DNA of 35,775 nucleotides from Candidatus Woesearchaeota archaeon (GTDB taxonomy: Archaea; Nanobdellota; Nanobdellia; Woesearchaeales; B29-G15): the NCBI GenBank assembly GCA_003650585.1, contig QMQS01000001.1:1-35775 (forward strand), given 5' to 3'. The position numbers were made by a program, and so were the translations under genes. Positions within the stretch are counted from its first letter, which is position 1, and every line of letters starts with the position of its first letter. The notes beneath the pieces were generated by a model, which saw only the letters and a program-made list of their open reading frames with translations, did not search any database and was not told the origin of the DNA. Below, one piece after another: positions 8,287 to 17,442 of this stretch.

Positions 8287-10117
8287 AGCTATGCTTGGAT
8301 TTGTTGCATTGATTTTGGTAATTGTCAGTGTTTCTATAGTGAGTGCTGAAGCACAAACTTACAATGTTTTGCTTACCCGTGATTCAGGAGAGGTTGTTTA
8401 CCTTGAGGAGGAAATTCAAGAGAACTTTGGTGAGCCAGGGCGGACTATGTACACTTATCGCGACCCTGACAATAGTATGCCTGTGTTCAGCATTGTTGTA
8501 GAGCCAGACGGCAGGGTCTTCTATCCAGGTACTAATGCATACTATGACTCATTTGATGGGGCGATGGCTGCTGCAAAATTACATTTAGAAAGCTACTCCC
8601 ATATTCAACAGATTGGATATTACTCGGCAGCAACTTCTGATATCGATTCAACCCTGCAGGAGGAGCAAACTCAAGCTCCACAAGGGGTGGTTAGTCAGGG
8701 GGAAAGTGCTACCACTACTAATGAGGGGGCTACGGTGGATAATCCAGTTGATGCTTCTGCTGCTTCACAAGCAGATGCTAGCACTACAGCAGGATTAGTG
8801 TGTACTGATGGTTTCTGTTACTTTACTTCACCCCACACGCCCTCTGACCTCAACCTCCCTCACTCCGGAGTAACACTCGATACCGGGTTTACCTTCTCAG
8901 GCGATTTCCAAACAAGGTTTCATTCTGTGCAGTCAATGGAAGAGATACCTGAGGGTGCAGAACGGATTAGCAACACCAATTATTATATTATCGAGAGGCC
9001 TGGTGGGATAGTGGATTATTATATACTCAGTACCGATGAAGAAACAGACCAGTTTGAGCCAGCCCCGGCAGAGGAAATAAACCAGAATGCTGATGTAGAG
9101 CAAACTGGTGCTGCCTCTAACTTGCCTGAAACGATTGAAGCCCAAGGGGTTACATTTATACACACCGAGGGCTCACTCTACAAATATACCACACCCAATG
9201 GTGAGAGCGTGTATTATGATACTGCTGCACAGAAATACTTTAAGCAAGATGGAGAGACACTCACAGAGATATCTGAAGAGAGTGCTATGGCACTAATCAA
9301 TGCCCCTACTACTGTACCACAACCTTTACCAGCCCCCGCTGATCCCTCTCAACCCAATCTTAAGAAGGTGCTTGTGGCATTGAGCCAGGAGTATGCCCCT
9401 GCTGCCTCAGGGTGGCTCTGGCTTTACTCATTGGCAGACCAAAAAGCCGCTCAGGATTTGAGGATGGCCTTCAGTGGTGATATAGGATTGCCCCAAACAG
9501 CAGCAGACTTTTTGTGCCAAGCCACACGGGACATAAACCCCAACCAAAACACAATGTTGGGTTATGATTGGGGTAAGATGCCTACACTCCAGTTACAGGC
9601 GATTAGGAGTACACCTATTGTATATCCCTCAAATAACACTAATGGCTCTGTTTCCACTCAGGGGCTTGTTGTTGAACCCAACCAAACCACTGAGGGAAAG
9701 GTGCTCTATTACACAAAAATCACGCTGAGGTTTGAGAATATACTTAACCCAATTGTGGATGTCAAGGACAAAACTTACGAGGTGTATCTCGCTGGTTATT
9801 CCGAGAGTAAGAAATTTGTGATAGACCTTGATCCCACATCCGAGGCTACCTCTCTAAAACTCAACTTCGGGAGTTTGACAATGGCTGGTAGGGATGCCAT
9901 AATCGAGTACTGGCCTGTGCGACTAGACAAGGTGTGCATAGAGTTCAAAGACCCAGAGCATATACTCAACCCCAAGTTCCTACAAAAGCTGCGCCCAGCC
10001 AACATGTTCTGTACCAAGGTTGTGGAGGTTAAGGATAAGTGGCTCGTGTATCAGCTGATGGGGGCAACAGGGAGTGCTGGTCCGAGTGAAGAGCAGGGCA
10101 ATGTGCTCCAAAGATGA
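8273..10117 (+). CDS. Exported protein of unknown function, 614 aa
   Basis: Unrecognised protein. The ATG at 8273 gives a short polar start and a signal peptide (about residues 1-26, ending near SVSIVSAEA); a GTG at 8258 would add five residues and is less likely. It overlaps the upstream gene by 14 nt, so translation is coupled. The N-terminal third has short Tyr-rich beta modules of the type DGRVFYPGTNAYYD. Low-complexity Ala/Ser/Thr/Gln linkers follow, rich in acidic residues, and a Pro-rich linker sits near residue 350. The C-terminal 250 residues form a globular beta domain with a few cysteines. No catalytic motif is evident. Context places it at the cell surface with the other operon products. 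Confidence 0.8.
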   Translation: MVTNKAMLGFVALILVIVSVSIVSAEAQTYNVLLTRDSGEVVYLEEEIQENFGEPGRTMYTYRDPDNSMPVFSIVVEPDGRVFYPGTNAYYDSFDGAMAAAKLHLESYSHIQQIGYYSAATSDIDSTLQEEQTQAPQGVVSQGESATTTNEGATVDNPVDASAASQADASTTAGLVCTDGFCYFTSPHTPSDLNLPHSGVTLDTGFTFSGDFQTRFHSVQSMEEIPEGAERISNTNYYIIERPGGIVDYYILSTDEETDQFEPAPAEEINQNADVEQTGAASNLPETIEAQGVTFIHTEGSLYKYTTPNGESVYYDTAAQKYFKQDGETLTEISEESAMALINAPTTVPQPLPAPADPSQPNLKKVLVALSQEYAPAASGWLWLYSLADQKAAQDLRMAFSGDIGLPQTAADFLCQATRDINPNQNTMLGYDWGKMPTLQLQAIRSTPIVYPSNNTNGSVSTQGLVVEPNQTTEGKVLYYTKITLRFENILNPIVDVKDKTYEVYLAGYSESKKFVIDLDPTSEATSLKLNFGSLTMAGRDAIIEYWPVRLDKVCIEFKDPEHILNPKFLQKLRPANMFCTKVVEVKDKWLVYQLMGATGSAGPSEEQGNVLQR

Positions 10118-10932
10118 GTTCCAGAGCGTTCCAAGCTCGTGCATCCAGGTTTCTCATGCTGTTTGCGGTTGAGTGGTTTACCTATGTTTTGATTCTTGGT
10201 GTGTTGAGTTGGTTGGGAAAATCAGCCAGTGTTGTTCTAAATAACATTGCTGTAACCCTAAGGGCAAAAACCACTGAATCAGCGACATCACTTGTGCTTA
10301 GAGAGCTAGCATGGTATGCTATTGCTGGCTTTGTTGCAATGCTGGTTATCTGGGTTCTATCTAGGATAATGGTGTGGCTGATACTAACCAAAACAAGAGC
10401 CAGCTCAAAGGGGATAATCAGACTTTTTCTATTGGGATTGCCCTACACATGCTTTAACTGGCTTTTGCTTGCAGGGGTGTTGTATATTGGTTACAAGGTG
10501 CTGGCTTTAATCGTGTTCATTCAACCCCCTTGGCTCGGTTATATTCTCGCATACCTTGTTTTTCTGGTTTTTCTAGGACCCTTAATGTTTAATATCACTT
10601 GTCTCAATAATCTGGCATACTACAACTATTTTCAGGGCAACCCCAATTGGTTGTTGTTCTACACTGCTCCCTTCCGCTTACGCCCCTTCTTCTCAAAACA
10701 GAAAAATTCAAATACTAAAACTGAATTTTTAAACAAATTGAAGCAGTGGGAGTTTGCCACGCTTGTGGTTTCGACCATCTTTGTGGCACTCAATCTCCTG
10801 TTTCAAGCGTTCAATCACCTTCCCACCACTCTTGGGCTAATGCTCATGCTTTTGTTTTATGTTTTGTTTGTGGTCTGGAGTAAGGTGTACATGGTTTCGG
10901 TGTTGAAAGGATGGCAAAAAGGGGTGCACTAG
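10114..10932 (+). CDS. Polytopic membrane protein of the envelope operon
   Basis: 272 aa with about six hydrophobic spans (around residues 14-36, 68-92, 104-140, 145-170, 218-236 and 240-262) and an Arg/Lys-rich cytoplasmic-type loop near residues 188-205. No transporter, protease or prepilin peptidase motif is seen; in particular no GxGD aspartate motif. The ATG overlaps the upstream stop (ATGA at 10114-10117), and its own end overlaps the next gene by 22 nt. Being the only multi-span membrane protein between secreted partners, it could be a membrane base or assembly factor for them, but that is inference from gene order. Not a recognised family. Confidence 0.8.
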   Translation: MSSRAFQARASRFLMLFAVEWFTYVLILGVLSWLGKSASVVLNNIAVTLRAKTTESATSLVLRELAWYAIAGFVAMLVIWVLSRIMVWLILTKTRASSKGIIRLFLLGLPYTCFNWLLLAGVLYIGYKVLALIVFIQPPWLGYILAYLVFLVFLGPLMFNITCLNNLAYYNYFQGNPNWLLFYTAPFRLRPFFSKQKNSNTKTEFLNKLKQWEFATLVVSTIFVALNLLFQAFNHLPTTLGLMLMLLFYVLFVVWSKVYMVSVLKGWQKGVH

Positions 10933-12800
10933 CTCAAGTGAGCATTTTTATGGTGATTGCACTAATCATACTAATTGGTATTGGTGTGCTCATCTTTTTG
11001 AAGACTCGTGGTATGCTTGAAATGGGTGGTTCTGAGATACCTAAGGAATTCTTGCCAGTGAGCAAATATGTGGATTCGTGCCTGAGGAGAGTGGGCTTGG
11101 ATGCAATCAAGTTGGTGGGTGTCCAGGGTGGTTATGCAAGGGTACCGGAGGAGATAGCCAACAACCCTGAGGCATACCTGCCTTTGATAGGCAACTTGAA
11201 GATTCCCTTTTGGTATTATAACAACAAGAACCATGTGCCAAGCAAGAGGGATATTGAGCAGAGTATTGCTGAGTATATTGCCACGGAAATTCCAAATTGC
11301 TTGGGCGGGTTCGCGCCCCTGAACCACACATTTATTATAAAGCCCAGTGGTTCACCGAGAGTGAATGTATTTATTAAGGAGGAAGAGGTTGAACTTTCTT
11401 TGGATTATCCCTTGGAAGTTGCTACCCATAGCTCATCAGCAGAGATTAGGAAATTCAAACAGAGCGTGGATGTTAGACTGGGTAGGATACTTAGGCTTGC
11501 CCACGAGATAATGAATGCAGAGAACAGAGAGGCATGGTTAGAGAAGAGAACAATCGACCTTATGGCGACCATGCCTGACCGCGTAATACCCTTCACAAAC
11601 CTTGCCTTCAGTTGCTTGCCACTTGAATGGAAAACATCTGATGTAGAATCAGAACTCAAACAAACTCTGAAATACAATATACCCAGAGTGCGAGTGAAGA
11701 AAACCAAACACCTACCGTTTGAAAAGCCACTCGAATACTACGAGGGCTTAGGCAAAGGGATGGGTGGTGAGATACCAGGTGACATGGCAGAGTATGCAAT
11801 GCTACTATGGGACCCACTGAGTGAGGAGTTCAATGACTTGAGGGTGGGTTTTGTGTATATGCCAGAATGGGGTATGGAGTTTAAGGTTAGCCCATCCTCT
11901 TCAGGGTTGATGAAATCATACCCTGTACAGGGTAGGAGTTTTAAGGGAATAAATCTTGTGGGAACCTGCATACAGTTCTACCATTTTACTTATGACTTAA
12001 CTTATCCAGTGCGAGTTACTATCTTTGATTCGGCTTCTCTTGGAAACAATGGCTATTCCTTTAACTTTGCTTTCCCTGTCATAGTGTATCACAATACTGG
12101 TAAGAGATGGTTTGAGCCGGTGCGAGATGTAAGCTTATACGAGGGTGAGGACTTCTGTTCTGACACCTCTAGTGACAAATTCAGTGTGTTTGTGCAAGAC
12201 GCAACCACATACGAGAAGCTCAAGAATGTGAGCATAGCATTCACCTGCATACGCTATGTGTGTCCTTTGGGTAAAACTGACGAGGAATATGGCAGACTGC
12301 TCACACAGTTACCAGAGGGTTGCTATGGTGGGTTCATTGTGGCAGAGAAGAAGGGCTATCTAAAGGCAAAAAAACAGGTTGAAGGTGAGCAAACAACCAC
12401 TATATACATGCTACCAATGAAAGAAATGAATGTGAGTGTGCTCAAGTACAACAATGCTACGGGTAGCTATTCAGAGCTATCTGGTGAGGAGAAGGCATCC
12501 CTCTACCTTGACCTTGAGTCAGGAGACCATCAGGCATATGTGCTGGTAACACCAGGTACGCAAAGGGAGGTAAGCATAGTTAACTCAAATGTGGAGTATA
12601 TGGTTAACCTCTACCTCTTTGATGGAGAGGCTTTGGTGGGTGGATACAAAGGGGAGTGGGCTATAGAGCCAGCCCAACTCTCAGGCAAATCTATATTGGA
12701 GTTTTATGCGTATTATTTCCCAAACAAGAATCAGAGTGGTGTAATAGCTGCAATAAGCAAATTGCAGAACTCAACCACACTTACACCGAGGGCAAGATGA
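10911..12800 (+). CDS. Large envelope protein with type IV pilin-like N-terminal anchor (paralog B)
   Basis: 629 aa and a paralog of the 712-aa protein at 2992. The N-terminus is KRGALA then QVSIF followed by a hydrophobic span, closer to the class III prepilin pattern (Q at +1, S at +3), with probable processing after Ala8 if processed at all. Shared landmarks in the same order are a KYVDSCL...GGY segment (52-75), IPFWYY (98-103), a DYPLEV strand, an FTYDLTYPV strand, and a C-terminal domain with cysteines at 416, 446, 451 and 471. The spacing 30/5/20 closely matches 31/5/18 in paralog A. Start ATG 10911 follows GAAAGG and lies within the end of the preceding gene. Probably anchored in the membrane with a large extracellular beta-rich part. 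Confidence 0.85.
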   Translation: MAKRGALAQVSIFMVIALIILIGIGVLIFLKTRGMLEMGGSEIPKEFLPVSKYVDSCLRRVGLDAIKLVGVQGGYARVPEEIANNPEAYLPLIGNLKIPFWYYNNKNHVPSKRDIEQSIAEYIATEIPNCLGGFAPLNHTFIIKPSGSPRVNVFIKEEEVELSLDYPLEVATHSSSAEIRKFKQSVDVRLGRILRLAHEIMNAENREAWLEKRTIDLMATMPDRVIPFTNLAFSCLPLEWKTSDVESELKQTLKYNIPRVRVKKTKHLPFEKPLEYYEGLGKGMGGEIPGDMAEYAMLLWDPLSEEFNDLRVGFVYMPEWGMEFKVSPSSSGLMKSYPVQGRSFKGINLVGTCIQFYHFTYDLTYPVRVTIFDSASLGNNGYSFNFAFPVIVYHNTGKRWFEPVRDVSLYEGEDFCSDTSSDKFSVFVQDATTYEKLKNVSIAFTCIRYVCPLGKTDEEYGRLLTQLPEGCYGGFIVAEKKGYLKAKKQVEGEQTTTIYMLPMKEMNVSVLKYNNATGSYSELSGEEKASLYLDLESGDHQAYVLVTPGTQREVSIVNSNVEYMVNLYLFDGEALVGGYKGEWAIEPAQLSGKSILEFYAYYFPNKNQSGVIAAISKLQNSTTLTPRAR

Positions 12801-15800
12801 TAAGAGCAAAACTCTTCATTGGCATACTACTAATCTTTGTGGTTATGGGCATAGTTGGTGCTACTGCACCACAGATAAGTGATGTGAGGGCAGAGCCACA
12901 CGTATCTTATGTGGGTATTCACTGGAGGACAGATGTGCCTGCAAACAGCAAAGTGGAGTATGGCATAGCAGGGCTTGATTTGAGCAAGTTCAAGCCGGAG
13001 TTTACAACTGTACACAACCTTTACTTAACCAATATCCAATCCAACAAGGAGTATCAGTTTAAGGTGACTTCGTGTAATAATGATGGGTGTACAAGTTCGG
13101 ATGTGGGGAGTTTTAGCATAGCAGTGGCAGACACCACACCACCTGCTTTAACACTTGAACCAGTTGAGGCAGTGGTTTACACCAGCCAAATCGAGCTTAG
13201 GGGTAGTGTTGATGAGCCGTGCAATATATACGCTATTGTTAATGGTAATAAAACCCAGAACATAACCTCTAGCGGGGATTTTACATTAACACTTGAGCTC
13301 AATCAGGGTGAGAATGAGGTTGTGGTGGTTGCTGAGGACCAGAGCGGTAACCCAGCCCAAAAGAGCTTTTCTGTGGTTGCTGATTTCGAACCCACAGAGG
13401 TTTTGGAAATAAACCTGGACGAGCTGGATATGAGCACCAGTGCCAAACAGACATTGGTGGGTATTGTTAGCAAACCAGATGTGGAGATTACAGTGGATGT
13501 TGAGGGGCGCGAGTTTACCACTGTTGCAGACAGTGAGGGGCATTTCAGTGTGGAGATAGAGTTGAATGGCGAGGTTATTGGCACTGGCAGATTGAACCAT
13601 ATCGTGGTTACTGCCAAGGATAAATACGGTAGGGTTGACATGCTGGTTGACGGCTCAATCACCTTTATCAAGTGCGGTAGTGGTTCTGGTTGGACAGCCA
13701 ATTTCTATGACTTAACCCCTACAGAGGTGTTGCCAGACCATCTACTGAACGGAGTTGCCCAATTCGGGTTCAGGATGGACTTTGATTATGTGGGTGGTGG
13801 TAGGAATGCTTACATGGAAATGCTGCCATCATTAACCATACAACCCATGAGTCAAGCGAAGGCAAAGCGTTCAGATGAGGAACTCTTCTCTGGGGCTGTT
13901 GTGGAGTGTAATGAGGCAAGAGACAAGTGTTACTTCCTTGTCACTCTGGCGCCTTGGAGCGGTTCAAGGCAGGAATTATTGAATAAGAGCATGGTGAGGT
14001 TGCCCCTGATGGTTAGGTTGCAGTATGCCCATGAGGTTAATGGGCAGATGGAGCACAGGGTGCAGGAAGAATGCTTGGACATAAACTTGTACCTTGACCG
14101 CCGGCTTATAGATGTTTACAAACCCAACAGGATGCTTAACAGCACTATATCCTTCCTCAATTCAACACTAAGCGCTCTTGAAAGCGTTAGAAAGCCGATT
14201 GAGACTGCGAAATCATTTGTAATTACTGGGTGCTTTGCCCAAACAGTCATTGATTTTGTAACAAGACTAGGCATGCTCACCAAGTGTATGAGTGGCAGGG
14301 CTGAGGCAGAGGAGGCATACACCAGAGGCGATAAAACCTGTCCAGATGATGCGAGTGAGGGTTGCCAGTCATGCTTGGATGCGCTCTGGAGTGTGAGAGC
14401 AAGCGAAGTTGCAAGGAACTGGTTGTGCGATAGACTCTTTTGTCCCAGTGCTCCTACGATTGAGAAGCACAAGCAAACCTTTAGGGACCCAGTAACAAAG
14501 AGGGAGAGCCTCTGCAAGCAGAGCGAGAGCAGCGAGGGGTGTGAACAGGAGTATAAATTCGCTTGGGACACAGCAGGGTTGTTTGTTGATGAATGGGCCA
14601 GGGCAACCAAAGATACCTCAAAGCTAACAGATTTGGATTGGATAATAATGCAGAGCAACCAGTTCTGCCCAGCAATAAAGGGCTTCCCTGCTCAGATTAT
14701 TAAGGTTGGAACCAAGGAATACTTTATTGATGAGGACAAGAGGGTGTGGGAGGTTAGGCAAACCAGGTTTGCCCAGAGCCAGGGTGAGGTAGTTACTGTG
14801 TACAATGAACAATACACCAAGATTAGGGGACCTCTGGAACCTGGTAAGGATATTATCCCACAGCAAATTCTTGAGCTTATTCAGGGAGAGCAAGAGGAGA
14901 ACTATGTGTTTGACCCCACAGCAGGACCGTACGAGGCACTGGTGGGTGGTTGCCTGCCTGCAATAACAGGCTATATATCCCACTGGGAGTCAATCACAGA
15001 GGCAGTTAAGAGGTGCCTCGAGATGGTTAGGCTCAATGGTGAGGGCACTCCAGGGGTATGTAAGGCAGTGCTGAGCTATTATGTTTGTGATGCCATATGG
15101 GACTCACTGAGGTGTCTCGGTGGAGGCTTGACCGCTGGCACTGAAACTGATAGACCACAATCAGGTATGATTCAGTCCCTTTCAAGGATATCACAGGCAG
15201 CGAGTGCAGTGACTGACTCAGTTACAGGAAGATACGGCGAGACAGCAATGTTTGATACAATGTTCAGACAGCGGAAGTTAATACACGGGGCTTGCATTGG
15301 CTTCTTTACAGGTGATATGACCGAGTTTGATCTTAATGCGATGTTCAGTGCTGAAATTGGCATGCCAGCTTTGAGAAGCGAGGGGCTTGTTAGCCCAGCC
15401 ACAAGGCGTTACCTCACCAGCAACCCGTTTAACCAGGGTTGGGCTACCTTTATGTATCATATTGGTTATGCGCTAAATGCAGGGAGTGATTTGAATTATG
15501 AGTTAAAGCTGGTGTGCTCAAACGACCTCAGTTGTCCAGACTCCAACAACGAAGCCAACCCTGGTGCTTGCGATTGTTACACAAGGGGAGAGCAACTCAC
15601 ACGCACAATCGCATCTGGCACGCTCTCAGCAGGGGATATGGCGAATGAGGAGAAGTATATCAAACTAACTGAGCCAGTTAGGTATGACAAGGTGGTGCTG
15701 GAGTGGACCTACACGGACAACACAGGTGAGCAGCGCACAGACCGGATAGTAAGGCCAATAAAGCTTGTGGGTGAGTCACCACCCTCACACTGTGGATTCT

Positions 15801-16876
15801 CAAATGTGTTTGGCGAATACAGGTGTGAGTTTGAGTTGGGAGAGGAGGGAGCTGCTTTCTTCATTGGCACGCCCATGCCATCCCCACCTGCAGGTAGGCC
15901 ACGCCCGGATGTTTTCAGGGTGGGTGACAAGCTCGTTATCACTGGGCAAATAGGTGTGCAAATGCCAGAACAGGGTAGCCCTGTGCCCAGGTTCCTAACT
16001 GTTTTGATGACATCACACAATGGTGAGTTAGTGGCAGACAATACTGTAATGCTTAGCACAACCGGGAGCTACTTGTTGGAGTCCTTCCCGCAACTTTTCC
16101 CCACCATAACTCAAGACAATTTCAGGGACTCGGCTGGTAACCTTGATTGTGATAGGTATGACCTCAATCATCCAGCAACTTGGGATGTTTATGTTGTGAT
16201 ATACAAAGCTGAGCAGAGCGAGAGTGGTGAATGGAAGAGGACAGACGAGGTTGAGTTGTACGAGGGCCAGCCCCAGTACTTCCGACTACCGGTTTATGTG
16301 GCTTGCTCTGAAGAAGAGATTGGTGCACCACAGTGCCCCAACGGAGCCATCTGGGCCTCGCCACAAGAGTGTTGGTGCATGAGCGAGGGTGAAAGGCGAA
16401 TATTTAGCCCCAGTTCCGCTGAAGCCCAGGGCAAGTACTGCTGTAATGGTGTGGTTGCCACTGCGCCATGCGACGAGGCAGCACCAAAGTTCAACAGGGT
16501 GATGATTAGAACATGGGAAGCCCCAGAGAACGAGCCAGGGATATTGAGCAAGTCTGTTGAGCTTAGCCAGCTGCAGGATGGTGCTGTGTTGCTAATGCCT
16601 TACAATAAAGTGGAGTTCCCAGAGATATCTATATCAGACGATAGTGAGATTGAGCTCGAGCTTGTGGTTGATGGAAGCACGAGGGTGGGTGTTGGCTCAG
16701 GAGAGCCACAGCAGATAACCAGCTTTGAGTGGGAGCCAGAGATGGGTGGTGATTCCATAAAAGAGGTTACAATTCAGTTTGAGGCAAGGGATGTAAACGG
16801 CTTGGTTACTAGGTACCCACAGACGCCAAAGAGGGTTGAGCTTAGAAAGACACTTCTGCAGCCTATATCCTCTTAG
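12797..16876 (+). CDS. Giant exported protein: Fn3, two Ig-like domains and cysteine-rich helical region, 1359 aa
   Basis: The start chosen is ATG 12797, which overlaps the upstream TGA (ATGA) and begins a proper signal peptide (about residues 1-23, ending VGATA). An upstream in-frame ATG at 12656 would bury that signal 47 residues in. Residues about 24-110 are a fibronectin type III-like domain. Residues about 115-200 and 200-290 are Ig-like domains with an E-D-x-S-G-N motif. The middle (about 450-850) is helical and cysteine-rich, including a DRLFCPSAPT motif and a CLPxI four-Cys module at 719-764 with the same spacing as in the 1051-aa protein. The C-terminal part returns to beta structure with many Cys pairs. 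I recall similar DRxFCPSxPT proteins from DPANN genomes, but their function is not established. Last gene of the envelope operon. Confidence 0.85.
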   Translation: MIRAKLFIGILLIFVVMGIVGATAPQISDVRAEPHVSYVGIHWRTDVPANSKVEYGIAGLDLSKFKPEFTTVHNLYLTNIQSNKEYQFKVTSCNNDGCTSSDVGSFSIAVADTTPPALTLEPVEAVVYTSQIELRGSVDEPCNIYAIVNGNKTQNITSSGDFTLTLELNQGENEVVVVAEDQSGNPAQKSFSVVADFEPTEVLEINLDELDMSTSAKQTLVGIVSKPDVEITVDVEGREFTTVADSEGHFSVEIELNGEVIGTGRLNHIVVTAKDKYGRVDMLVDGSITFIKCGSGSGWTANFYDLTPTEVLPDHLLNGVAQFGFRMDFDYVGGGRNAYMEMLPSLTIQPMSQAKAKRSDEELFSGAVVECNEARDKCYFLVTLAPWSGSRQELLNKSMVRLPLMVRLQYAHEVNGQMEHRVQEECLDINLYLDRRLIDVYKPNRMLNSTISFLNSTLSALESVRKPIETAKSFVITGCFAQTVIDFVTRLGMLTKCMSGRAEAEEAYTRGDKTCPDDASEGCQSCLDALWSVRASEVARNWLCDRLFCPSAPTIEKHKQTFRDPVTKRESLCKQSESSEGCEQEYKFAWDTAGLFVDEWARATKDTSKLTDLDWIIMQSNQFCPAIKGFPAQIIKVGTKEYFIDEDKRVWEVRQTRFAQSQGEVVTVYNEQYTKIRGPLEPGKDIIPQQILELIQGEQEENYVFDPTAGPYEALVGGCLPAITGYISHWESITEAVKRCLEMVRLNGEGTPGVCKAVLSYYVCDAIWDSLRCLGGGLTAGTETDRPQSGMIQSLSRISQAASAVTDSVTGRYGETAMFDTMFRQRKLIHGACIGFFTGDMTEFDLNAMFSAEIGMPALRSEGLVSPATRRYLTSNPFNQGWATFMYHIGYALNAGSDLNYELKLVCSNDLSCPDSNNEANPGACDCYTRGEQLTRTIASGTLSAGDMANEEKYIKLTEPVRYDKVVLEWTYTDNTGEQRTDRIVRPIKLVGESPPSHCGFSNVFGEYRCEFELGEEGAAFFIGTPMPSPPAGRPRPDVFRVGDKLVITGQIGVQMPEQGSPVPRFLTVLMTSHNGELVADNTVMLSTTGSYLLESFPQLFPTITQDNFRDSAGNLDCDRYDLNHPATWDVYVVIYKAEQSESGEWKRTDEVELYEGQPQYFRLPVYVACSEEEIGAPQCPNGAIWASPQECWCMSEGERRIFSPSSAEAQGKYCCNGVVATAPCDEAAPKFNRVMIRTWEAPENEPGILSKSVELSQLQDGAVLLMPYNKVEFPEISISDDSEIELELVVDGSTRVGVGSGEPQQITSFEWEPEMGGDSIKEVTIQFEARDVNGLVTRYPQTPKRVELRKTLLQPISS

Positions 16877-16894
16877 ATACTTTATCACAATAAA

Positions 16895-16904
16895 ACTTTT
16901 TAAG
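16895..16904 (+). promoter_or_regulatory. TATA box of the ZPR1-type gene
   Basis: CTTTTTAA (16896-16903), preceded by purine/A-rich bases, begins 31 bp before the ATG at 16927. This is the spacing expected for a leaderless transcript, and no Shine-Dalgarno is present. Confidence 0.6.
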
Positions 16905-16926
16905 CCCTAGTTACATTAATCTGGAC

Positions 16927-17442
16927 ATGGAAAAGCTCGAGAATCAGCCATGTCCGGTGTGTAAAAAAAACACGTGCACATTGACAGAGGAAGAGATGGA
17001 TGTGCCGTATTTTGGTAAGGTTTACATATTCTCAATGCAGTGCTCAAACTGCGGGTTCAAGAAGTCAGATGTTGAGGCAGCTGAGCGCCACAAACCGGTT
17101 AAATGGAGTTTCACTGTTGAAGGGGATGAAGACCTCAGTGTTAGGGTTGTCAAGTCCTCTGAGGCGAAGGTGAAGATTAGGGGCATTGTTGAGATAACAC
17201 CCGGACCTGATTCTGAGGGGTATGTGACCAATGTTGAGGGGCTTTTGAATAGGGTAAAGCACAGGATTGAGGCATCGATAGAGGATGAGGACGATCCTGA
17301 GGTTAAAAAGAGGGCTTGGAAGCATATTAAGAAGCTCAACAAGGTGCTTGTGGGTCGGGAGAAGTTGAGGATAACTATTGAAGACCCTAGCGGCAACTCA
17401 GCCATTATATCAGAGAAGGCAGAGAAGAGCAAACTCAAATAG
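16927..17442 (+). CDS. ZPR1-type zinc finger protein
   Basis: 171 aa. An N-terminal C-x2-C and C-x2-C zinc finger (CPVC and CSNC) with the ZPR1 spacing and flanking CGFKKSDVE motif is followed by the ZPR1 beta domain (a region around ITPGPDSEGYVTNVEG). Archaeal members have one ZPR1 module, whereas eukaryotic ZPR1 has two; eukaryotic ZPR1 binds eEF1A and acts as its folding chaperone. A similar role on archaeal EF-1A is an inference. A single copy of about 170 residues is normal. The gene probably has a leaderless mRNA. Its 3' end overlaps the convergent sppA by 8 bp (17435-17442). Confidence 0.85.
   Translation: MEKLENQPCPVCKKNTCTLTEEEMDVPYFGKVYIFSMQCSNCGFKKSDVEAAERHKPVKWSFTVEGDEDLSVRVVKSSEAKVKIRGIVEITPGPDSEGYVTNVEGLLNRVKHRIEASIEDEDDPEVKKRAWKHIKKLNKVLVGREKLRITIEDPSGNSAIISEKAEKSKLK

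Noticed and set aside
12656..12796. Longer N-terminus for the 1359-aa protein
   Set aside because: It would place a clear signal peptide 47 residues inside the protein; the ATGA overlap at 12797 is the natural start.
14116..14658. Minus-strand open frames inside the giant envelope genes (for example 180 aa here, 166 aa at 3415-3915)
   Set aside because: Shadows in long coding sequences; no start signals and atypical composition.
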